Source of the DNA: Cymbomonas tetramitiformis
Lineage: Eukaryota > Chlorophyta > Pyramimonadophyceae > Pyramimonadales > Pyramimonadaceae
Length of the DNA stretch: 11,390 bases
Reading direction: 5' to 3'
Assembly: GCA_001247695.2 (NCBI GenBank)
Contig: LGRX02014087.1
Location: 1 to 11,390, forward strand
Part shown: piece by piece, positions 6,105-11,390 of the stretch
How the letters are laid out: each line of letters begins with the position of its first letter
Position numbering within the stretch: the stretch's first letter is position 1
The notes under the pieces: model-generated
Told to the model about the DNA's origin: nothing
Database searches by the model: none
What the model saw: only the letters and a program-made list of their open reading frames with translations
Translations under genes and position numbers: made by a program

Positions 6105-6978
6105 CGGTTGAAAATACCTTGTTTCCCATCGAACGCACGGAGTTCAAGCACTGCTAGGACTCTGGTCGGGACGACAGGTGTGCGCCCCTTGCCTTGCAAC
6201 TTTCCTACTTGCATTGCACGTTTTGCGCTCCACCGTCGGCACACTACCAGCGAGCGACTTTGGATCGAGTGCCGGTCTCACCGCAACCTCCTTTCCACAG
6301 TGAGATTGGCATCTCGTGGGAGGAGGATCCTTTCCAAAGTCGTGCCCTAGAAGTACTCCGTGGTGGAGAGAATGACGGTCAATCGTTAGACTTCGGGTGT
6401 CTAGACTCGGTCTCGCGACTTTGAATCTGGCCCGGGCAGTTGACGCCGGTCGCTCAAAACTCGGACGAAATTCGCCAAAGTAGTAGACGGACTAGCTCAG
6501 TTTTTGCGTGAATTCTAAGGCATTCCAATTCCAATTTCAACCGCACATGCATCGCGTTTCTTGCAAGTTTGCTTGGGCGTTGATTGAGAGTGGTGTTGTG
6601 CGAAGCGTTTGACCGAAAATCGACACCGGGGGGAGGAATCATTATTCCGTGCGGCCACGGACTTTCGTCGTTCGTAAAGCGGTGTCGGTTTCGGGCTCTC
6701 GCTTCGCACACTCCTGTTCTCCTTACTCACTATGGGACTCATTATTCTGCTTCTCCGCATTGAGCACTGACCACAAACGAATGGGGCATCCGAGCTCGCA
6801 GCCGTTTCTCGGAAGTTATCGTCGACTTCAACGCACTCACCCGACACTCACGACCGCGGTGTTGAGCTTCGGAGGGCCTCTGAACGTGAGAAGAGACCAC
6901 CGTGTCCAACGCAACCCCTTTCGCTTTGAGTTTCGGATTGGTTTTCTCTGTCCTCCACTTCCTACGCCCACGCGCAGC
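6105..6978. other. Region between the telomeric block and the RING gene
   Basis: No supportable gene was found. A frame at 6194-6424 encodes a moderately protein-like tail (SEIGISWEEDPFQSRALEVL) but has no ATG and no homology I recognise. The RING frame is open upstream from 6649, with an in-frame ATG at 6781, but the encoded sequence there looks like untranslated leader. C/T-rich tracts just before 6979 suit a 5' untranslated region. No TATA box was seen close to the RING start. Confidence 0.4.
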
Positions 6979-7917
6979 ATGGAGCAATTACTTCGCGACA
7001 TGATGTGCGTCGTGTGTCACGAGATCATGGTGGACGCGCACATACTGCCTTGCGGCCATTCTTACTGCGGAGCGTGCATCTGGACCTGGTCCGAAACGCG
7101 ACTCACTTGCCCGCAATGCCGGTTTCCATTCCGGAAGCCGATCGAGAACAATATGCTGGAGGATTTGATGGAGCTGATGATGGCACGGACTTTGCATCCC
7201 GGAGACGTTGAGGCACGTCAGCAGCGAAAGGAGGAGTGCGTGCAAGTGAGGACGCGCTTGAAGCGCAAGCGGACGGAGATGGAGTCCGAGGCTCGCCGAA
7301 ATCTTACTCTGCGCAGCGGATCCGGTGGCCTGCCTCCTGCTTTGTTTGAGGGTGTCATGACGGGCGTATACACCGTCGCCGTCACGGATGGAAGGTCCGG
7401 TGCATCGCAGCGGTTTGCGGATATTCTTCGCACAGTGGGACTAATTGGTAGACGCGCGGCGGCATCGCAACCCGCGGAGCAGCAACCTGCGGAGCAGCAA
7501 CCCGCGGAGCAGCAACCTGCGGAGCAGCAACCCGCGGAGCAGCAACCTGCGGAGCAACAACCCGCGGAGCAGCGGGGTCCGGTGACATCGGGGGTTTGGC
7601 TGGACAGAGATCCCGGTACATCGAGGGTAGATCCCGCCATGGATTACTTGCGTGAACTCGGAATTGCGATTCCACAAGAAATGTACGGGGAACAGTTTTT
7701 GGAAATGATTCGCAATCGCCGACAGAGAGCGGTGGATTCGAATCCGCCATCCGTTCGCATTCCACGTGAACACTTGCAGCCGGTGACGACGGTGAACTCA
7801 GAAACGGAGACGGAGGCGATTATTTCCGAATCGGAGTCAGACGCAGAGATGGAGTTGAACGTCGACGGAAGCGAATCGGACATTAATGTCTTTCTTCATG
7901 ATAGAAACTTATTTTAG
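6979..7917 (+). CDS. RING-finger (C3HC4) protein with PAEQQ repeats and acidic tail, likely E3 ubiquitin ligase
   Basis: This is a 312-residue protein with a canonical RING-HC finger at the N-terminus. The zinc ligands are C10, C13, C25, H27, C30, C33, C44 and C47, in CVVCHEIMVDAHILPCGHSY then CGACIW and CPQC. RING fingers recruit E2 enzymes and promote ubiquitin transfer. A short helical segment (about 57-90) and a basic nuclear-localisation-type cluster (RTRLKRKR, 91-98) follow. Residues 165-199 are seven copies of PAEQQ (the last PAEQR). Residues about 272-303 are rich in Ser, Glu and Asp (SESESDAEMELN), resembling casein-kinase-2-type acidic tails. ATG 6979 was chosen because the RING usually lies at the N-terminus in such proteins; an in-frame ATG at 6781 would add 66 residues of non-descript sequence. 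It is intronless as read. Substrate and organismal role are unknown. RING ligases of this shape occur both in hosts and in large DNA viruses. Confidence 0.85.
   Translation: MEQLLRDMMCVVCHEIMVDAHILPCGHSYCGACIWTWSETRLTCPQCRFPFRKPIENNMLEDLMELMMARTLHPGDVEARQQRKEECVQVRTRLKRKRTEMESEARRNLTLRSGSGGLPPALFEGVMTGVYTVAVTDGRSGASQRFADILRTVGLIGRRAAASQPAEQQPAEQQPAEQQPAEQQPAEQQPAEQQPAEQRGPVTSGVWLDRDPGTSRVDPAMDYLRELGIAIPQEMYGEQFLEMIRNRRQRAVDSNPPSVRIPREHLQPVTTVNSETETEAIISESESDAEMELNVDGSESDINVFLHDRNLF
7471..7575 (+). repeat. In-frame 15-bp tandem repeat encoding PAEQQ x7
   Basis: Seven 15-bp units alternate between CCCGCGGAGCAGCAA and CCTGCGGAGCAGCAA, giving a 30-bp higher-order period. One unit ends CAACAA and the last GCGG. 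The alternation shows that expansion happened in 30-bp steps. Confidence 0.92.
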
Positions 7918-7937
7918 ACTAGCCACTTTTTTAGATT

Positions 7938-7949
7938 CCCGCTTGCGGG
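7938..7949 (+). terminator. Short GC hairpin 21 bases after the RING stop codon
   Basis: CCCG CTTG CGGG forms a small stem with a four-base loop just after the stop, preceded by a T-rich stretch (CTTTTTTAG). A role in 3'-end formation is possible but only suggested by position. Confidence 0.25.
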
Positions 7950-8021
7950 GTGATCGCATTCTCGAGACTCTGTCTTAGCCACCGGCGTAAATAATCGATT
8001 GATATTATTGATATTAAAAGA

Positions 8022-8246
8022 ATGGCACAACTTTCTTTATTTTCCGCTGTCAGACTACATTCATTTACTCTGGATACGTTTTGTGACAAGCTTTGTTACA
8101 ACTCAGTAACAAAGGTGAATTACAGGAGCGCAAAAACTAGAATCGTTTGTGTAATAAAATTTTGTGACGACTTTGTAACGGAGGTGAATGACGGAGGCGC
8201 AAAACCCAGAAACATACAAGCTCCGACAGCTTGGGGCACTGCATGA
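8022..8246 (+). CDS. Possible small 74-residue protein with an internal duplication
   Basis: The frame begins at an ATG in the context AAAAGAATGG. It encodes two related in-frame blocks, FCDKLCYNSVTKVNYRSAKTR and FCDDFVTEVNDGGAKPR, which correspond to two diverged DNA copies at about 8079-8140 and 8157-8212. The copies differ by in-frame length (four residues), which hints at coding constraint. No domain is recognised and no promoter is obvious, so the duplication may equally be a non-coding repeat. It lies between the RING and F-box genes on the same strand. Confidence 0.25.
   Translation: MAQLSLFSAVRLHSFTLDTFCDKLCYNSVTKVNYRSAKTRIVCVIKFCDDFVTEVNDGGAKPRNIQAPTAWGTA
8091..8114. repeat. Perfect 9-bp inverted repeat CTTTGTTAC / GTAACAAAG
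   Basis: CTTTGTTAC, a six-base loop AACTCA, then GTAACAAAG. The related words GTGACAAG (8083-8090) and TTTGTGACGACTTTGTAACG (8160-8179) lie near by, forming a cluster of GTRAC / GTNAC sites. Confidence 0.7.
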
Positions 8247-8468
8247 ACCAGGACCGCCGGATCAATTTTTGCTACATTTTTACTTACAATTTTTACTACA
8301 ATAACATACCGACTTGATTTTATACGCGGGAATTTATACTTGGTTCTTACGATTGAACCTCCTTTTCCGGGGGAGGGGCATGGTCTTCGTTCGTGCAACC
8401 TAGAGCACCTTTTTTTACTTGCTGACGGTTTTCCAGGTTTATATTTTTGCAAAATGCCATTGGGCGAG
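8247..8468. other. Upstream region of the F-box gene
   Basis: This AT-rich intergenic sequence has T-rich tracts (8264-8300, 8410-8416) and a CCTTTTCCGGGGGAGG imperfect palindrome near 8361-8376. ATTGGGCGAG, which includes an inverted CCAAT core, occurs just before the TATA box and again at about 8533-8542. No gene is supported. Confidence 0.4.
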
Positions 8469-8478
8469 TATATATAAA
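8469..8478 (+). promoter_or_regulatory. TATA box of the F-box gene (TATATATAAA)
   Basis: A strong consensus TATATATAAA is preceded by ATTGGGCGAG, an inverted CCAAT-type motif. Transcription would be expected to start about 30 bases downstream, near 8500-8510, leaving a leader of about 100 bases before the first in-frame ATG at 8606. Confidence 0.6.
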
Positions 8479-8605
8479 CACCCACGAGTGCATGGTGACA
8501 CGCACGTATACATTGCATCTTTGACTGCTCTTATTGGGCGAGATAGTTTTTGTGGGCAAACGCTTTTGCAACCAACACAGCCTTGGTAGGATCGCGTTCG
8601 ACACG

Positions 8606-9163
8606 ATGACGATAATTGCCAAAAGGACCCGGTTTGGATATATAGATTTCTACGAGAGAGCGAAAAACTTTTACAACCAATTGTTCTACAACACTCAAAT
8701 GGAAATTCACGACACACCGGCTGAAGTATCGTCAGACGCCACTCCGACAAGTATTTACGACATACCCGATGATGTACTAGCAAATAACATTTTACGTAGA
8801 TTTGAAGGTTTGCAATATTCGGCATCGCTCGTGTGTAAGAAATGGAATAGCATTATTACTTTACTCCCGGATTGTAACTGTCCAATACTACAAGTAAACA
8901 ACCGTGTGCAGTTTGTAGGTGCACTCGATGATGATGAAGAAGCGAAATGTGTGCACGGTGAAAAGATAGTCAATAAATTGGATTTTTGCCGTGATATGAA
9001 CCGCTTGAAAGATGAATTTTTGGGCACTCGAGGGTGTACAGTACGTGACGCCCGCCGACGTGCTGGTAGTGAAGCCCGCCGACGTACTGGGGAAGGATCG
9101 AGGCGAGAATGTTCCTGCCCCAAACGGTGCCGACAAGCAGGGCAAAGGCAAAGAGCGGGATGA
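8606..9163 (+). CDS. F-box protein, probable SCF ubiquitin-ligase substrate adaptor
   Basis: This is a 185-residue frame from ATG 8606; ATG 8699 is an alternative giving 154 residues. Residues about 49-85 are a typical F-box: SIYDIPDDVLANNILRRFEG, then the conserved SLVCKKWNSII. F-boxes bind Skp1 and attach a substrate to the cullin-1 ubiquitin ligase. An acidic stretch (DDDEEAK) and NKLDFCRDMNRLKDEFL follow. No leucine-rich, kelch or WD repeats are present, so the substrate-binding part is short, missing or in unread exons. From about 9031 base composition jumps to GC-rich, and this frame becomes an Arg/Gly string (RRRAGSEARRRTGEGSRRE) unlike the rest. An overlapping frame there reads more like protein. 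The natural C-terminus is therefore uncertain: frameshift, splice or insertion near 9031. Confidence 0.68.
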   Translation: MTIIAKRTRFGYIDFYERAKNFYNQLFYNTQMEIHDTPAEVSSDATPTSIYDIPDDVLANNILRRFEGLQYSASLVCKKWNSIITLLPDCNCPILQVNNRVQFVGALDDDEEAKCVHGEKIVNKLDFCRDMNRLKDEFLGTRGCTVRDARRRAGSEARRRTGEGSRRECSCPKRCRQAGQRQRAG

Positions 9164-9188
9164 CAAAAAGAGCGGGATCGTACGGTAA
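9033..9188 (+). other. Alternative frame / possible exon overlapping the F-box 3' end
   Basis: In a frame different from the F-box frame, this stretch encodes GVQYVTPADVLVVKPADVLG followed by a Lys/Asp-rich tail (KGKERDDKKSGIVR). It ends at CGG|GTAAGA..., which reads either as a stop (TAA) or as a good splice donor. A CAG at 9039-9041 (GTGTACAG) could be the acceptor. PADVL is duplicated (VTPADVLVV and VKPADVLGK), also visible at DNA level as CCCGCCGACGT twice. It could be the shifted continuation of the F-box gene or a piece of an unrelated gene. Confidence 0.35.
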
Positions 9189-9189
9189 G

Positions 9190-9873
9190 AGTGCATCAAT
9201 AAGAGAATTCTACGTTAAGAAAGCTTGACCAGTTTTTTTAGTTTTTTTTTTGGGGGGGGGGTCCACAAGTTTAGGAGAAAAGTGTTTGGTTTTAAAAAGT
9301 TAAGAGATTGGTAAAAATAAGAAATATCGAGGCTGGCTAGACCCCAGGACATTTTCTTAAAATACAACAAAATAAGAGAATTGAAGCTGTAAATTGTGAT
9401 AAAAGTAGGGGAGAACTTTTTCAAATATGTTCCAATAAGTTCGTATATACAAGCTCATATGTTGGGTGCAATTTCACCCCCAAAGGCGGAGTACATTAAA
9501 AGTCAGTCCCCGGGTCGCATCGTCCATCACTGAAGTGGGCGGTTTTTTCGAAGTGAGGATGTGCTGCGAATCCAATACGAGAAAAACTGAATTTTCACTC
9601 TTAAGGATGAGAAAAGCTAGCTGGCAAAAGAAGCGGTTTTCTCTTATTTCATTAGCTCTCTTAGGTACCGAAGCTGGGGGGGGTCTAGGTTAGGAGAAAG
9701 GTAGGCGACCACTGAAATCTTGTTTTCTTATTGGTGCACTCTTTTTGTATGGCCGTTAGTAGGAAACTTGCACATTATGTTGTACCCCACGGACCCCTTT
9801 GTTTTAGAGGGGCCGGTCGGGGGACCCAGGTAACCCCTCATTACCAGACCCATGTTGGACCGACCCACTTTGT
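9190..9873. other. Low-information region without a supportable gene
   Basis: AT-rich sequence contains a T10 run followed directly by a G10 run (9242-9261) and a second G8 run near 9676-9683. The short open frames here lack homology. Near 9790-9850 there are short GGGTCC / GGACCC and GGCCGGTCGG motifs. Nothing else is seen. Confidence 0.4.
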
Positions 9874-9904
9874 GTGGTAGAGGCTGCTGTGGTGAAGCTG
9901 CGGT

Positions 9905-10171
9905 GTGTGTGTGTGGGTATGTCCACATTTGCCCGGAATTGGTTTGGTCTTGGGTCACGGGCGGATGATTCAAGCGGCAGCCGGGTCCTTTGTGTCAGTC
10001 CACCAGCGCCGCTCAAAAACGTTTCCCGTACCCCGAGGACTTCGCAATGGACCTCTCGACTACGACAGGAGCGGTTCGAGCTATGCTACATACAGGGTCG
10101 TGGAGGGCGTCCCTGGAGGTACCGGTGTCAATATTCCCAAGGGGGGGATTATTCCCAGGGACGTCGTGGAG
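9905..10171 (+). CDS. Possible upstream exon of the gene interrupted by MITE copy 2
   Basis: The frame reaching IPRDVVE at the left duplication is the same frame that continues as VEVLLKFGIKPS after the right duplication, so this may be the 5' part of the 10454-11293 gene. It is Gly/Pro-rich (GVPGGTGVNIPKGGIIPRD) with no recognised domain and no clear start. A CAG at 10156-10158 after a T/C-rich stretch could instead be an acceptor, making most of this intronic. A second frame over the same bases reads as a Tyr/Gly/Arg-rich string (RYRCQYSQGGDYSQGRRG). The choice of frame is uncertain. Confidence 0.3.
10164..10171. repeat. Left 8-bp target-site duplication of MITE copy 2
   Basis: TCGTGGAG abuts the left terminal repeat and equals 10454-10461. 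Confidence 0.85.
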
Positions 10172-10453
10172 CAGGGTATAATGCTTACCGTGGCGGGCCG
10201 GCCCGGGGCCGTAGCTCACCACTCCGGGCCGCATGCGGGCCGATGGAATATATGGATGCGGGTTGTGACGTTTGATATGAAATACCAAAATTTATGCAAA
10301 GTTATGCGATTTTTACAATATCACCATACTTAATTAAAATCAAAATGTCGAGCCTGCGACGGGCGATTTTGGAGATTGGCCGTATTGGCCGAAAGCGGGC
10401 CAGTGGATTTCCTGATTGCGGGCCGTAAAGAAAATAATAAGCAATACACACTG
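10172..10453 (-). mobile_element. hAT-like MITE, copy 2 (282 bp, inverted relative to copy 1)
   Basis: The left end is CAGGGTATAATGCTT and the right end AAGCAATACACACTG, inverted repeats matching at 12 of 15 positions. Both sides carry the 8-bp duplication TCGTGGAG (10164-10171 and 10454-10461). Read on the minus strand, the interior follows copy 1 in order: TTTACGGCCCG, TGGCCCGCTTTCGGCCAA, an AATTAAGTATGG block, and CCCCGGGCCGGCCCGCCACG. It encodes no transposase. Element plus duplication is 290 bp, not a multiple of three, and contains stops, so it breaks the host frame unless removed. Confidence 0.87.
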
Positions 10454-10461
10454 TCGTGGAG
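10454..10461. repeat. Right 8-bp target-site duplication of MITE copy 2
   Basis: TCGTGGAG follows the right terminal repeat and equals 10164-10171. Confidence 0.85.
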
Positions 10462-11293
10462 GTCCTCCTCAAGTTTGGAATCAAACCGTCGCCCCACGAC
10501 GAGAAGGGCGTCGCGGGGGACCATCACGACCGAATCCTAGCGATGCACCAGGAGTCCATCGCGAAGTTGCTGGCGCTCCCCACGAACCCCAAGAAGAGGA
10601 TAAAGGAGGAGGATCTCCAGCACGACGTCACCTCCAGCATGGAGGAAGGACTCCTGGCGTGGTAAGTATTTCTATCCCCTTCGCACGTTTTGCCCCCACC
10701 CCTGTAAACCTGGGTCCCGCACGGTCCGGTGTTCTGCCCCCATCCCGCCCCCGTACGTCCTGTTAGTATGGTCCTGCGTGTCGCCCCAACCCCGCCCCAG
10801 TATACTATGTCACAGTTGGGTTGTGTGGTGTGTTTACGCGTGCAGGTTGCCAGTGCACCATGTGAAGCTTTCCAAAAATGCTTCCAAGGTTTTCGCTGGC
10901 TTGAAGGTTCAGAAGACCAAGCAGGAAGCTGCTGATGAGCGTGTTGCTGCCAGCCTTGCGGCGAAAGCAGCCAGAGAGAAGGGGGCGAAGGAGAATCTCG
11001 TCAAGGCCAAGCGAAAAAAGGCTCAACATGAAGGGGGCGATGAAGCAGCGGCCAAAACGGGAAATAAAAATAAGGTAGCAGCTGCAGTGGAGCAAAGCGA
11101 GGGGGGAGTGGTGGAGGAAATGGAAGAGGACGCGGAGGGCGGAGGGGGCGGTGTTGATGATCACGATGAGGGCGGCTCCAATGCGAAGGAAGGGGGCGAG
11201 GGGAAGGACGATGAGGACAAGGGGGCGGGTAGTGGCAGCGACAGTGACAATTCTGAGAAGAGTGGCAGTGGCAGTGATAGTGAAGAAGAGTAG
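10454..11293 (+). CDS. Two-exon gene for a Lys/Ala-rich protein with a strongly acidic C-terminus; 5' part uncertain
   Basis: Exon 10454-10661 encodes VEVLLKFGIKPSPHDEKGVA ... QESIAKLLALPTNP ... SSMEEGLLA. An intron at 10662-10845 (TG|GTAAGT ... GTGCAG|G) splits a Trp codon. Exon 10846-11293 continues LPVHHVKLSKNASKVFAGLK. About 217 residues are seen. Exon 2 has a basic, probably helical Lys/Ala/Glu stretch (KQEAADERVAASLAAKAARE ... KAKRKKAQ), then a Gly-rich acidic tail ending SGSGSDSEEE with many casein-kinase-2-type sites. Such tails are common in chromatin and nucleolar proteins, but I recognise no family. The 5' end is interrupted by MITE copy 2; the frame before the left duplication continues correctly after the right one, so the MITE landed in this gene. 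TGTAA at 11348-11352, the green-algal type of polyadenylation signal, lies 55 bases after the stop. An internal ATG at 10543 could serve as start. Confidence 0.55.
10662..10845 (+). other. Predicted intron (184 bp) with C-rich tracts
   Basis: The donor GTAAGT and acceptor TGCAG fit the consensus. Removing the intron joins two coding frames that both look protein-like. The interior carries CCCGCCCCCGTACGTCC and CGCCCCAACCCCGCCCCAG, much like the C-rich tracts at 66-153 and near 1895-1930. AAACCTGGGTC also recurs at 1932-1942. Confidence 0.7.
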
Positions 11294-11390
11294 CAATCAT
11301 TTTGTTTAGAACTGCCTTACTGCTTTTGCCGTCCAGAGCAGTTCACTTGTAAATATTGTTTATAATTGCATTGTATACCATGGACCCACA

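Noticed and set aside
7218..7773. Minus-strand ORFs with CCSAG or APRVA/APQVA repeats
   Set aside because: They are antisense shadows of the PAEQQ repeat in the RING gene.
8755..9199. Minus-strand ORFs opposite the F-box gene
   Set aside because: No homology. They overlap the well-supported F-box frame.
9874..10275. Frame with an RGG-like string (RYRCQYSQGGDYSQGRRG) suggesting an RNA-binding domain
   Set aside because: It has no continuation into the well-supported downstream exon frame, and part of the Arg/Gly string is MITE sequence. It is kept only as an alternative in the 9905-10171 entry.
10805..11300. Minus-strand ORFs of 163 and 99 codons
   Set aside because: These are low-complexity shadows of the acidic C-terminus encoded on the plus strand.
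1..11390. tRNA, rRNA or riboswitch genes
   Set aside because: No cloverleaf-type box A/B pair, rRNA core motif or riboswitch-like fold was found by eye.

Overview
The window looks like eukaryotic nuclear DNA from a plant or green-alga-type genome. The reasons are the Arabidopsis-type telomere motif CCCTAAA, spliceosomal GT-AG introns, TATA-box promoters, a CACTA (Tnp2/DUF4218) transposase of the plant and fungal kind, and several non-autonomous hAT-like elements. A charophyte-like alga is my guess and is not proven by the sequence. No rRNA, tRNA or CRISPR array was seen. Nothing here is a recognisable prokaryotic operon.

Layout. (1) Positions 1-2859, minus strand: a decayed CACTA transposase gene. 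Its last exon ends with a stop codon exactly at the left edge of the window. An 827-bp hAT-like element (812-1638) with an exact 8-bp target duplication is inserted in it, and joining the flanks across the element gives a continuous reading frame. (2) 2882-3958: a 289-bp hAT-like MITE lies just upstream of a 247-residue protein-coding ORF of unknown function. (3) 3908-6104: a run of tandem arrays. Three successive arrays of unrelated sequence share a period near 120 bp. They are followed by a 16-17 bp minisatellite, a 32-bp duplication with four CCATGG sites, a 30-32 bp minisatellite next to a TATA box, and a clean six-unit CCCTAAA block. (4) 6979-9163: two ubiquitin-ligase-type genes, a RING protein with PAEQQ repeats and an acidic tail, and a short F-box protein behind a strong TATA box, with a possible small ORF between them. 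(5) 9190-9870: low-information sequence including a T10G10 run. (6) 9905-11293: a two-exon gene with a lysine/alanine-rich and then highly acidic C-terminus. A second MITE of the same family as the one at 2890 is inserted in it in the opposite orientation, again with an exact 8-bp duplication.

How it fits together. Most of the window is layered mobile and satellite DNA. The one possible functional pair is the RING and F-box genes: both families select substrates for ubiquitination. Their proximity could reflect host gene-family expansion or an integrated viral segment, and the sequence alone does not decide. The two MITE copies share terminal repeats and interior, and both left 8-bp duplications, which makes them a well-supported family. 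The parent element is not in the window.
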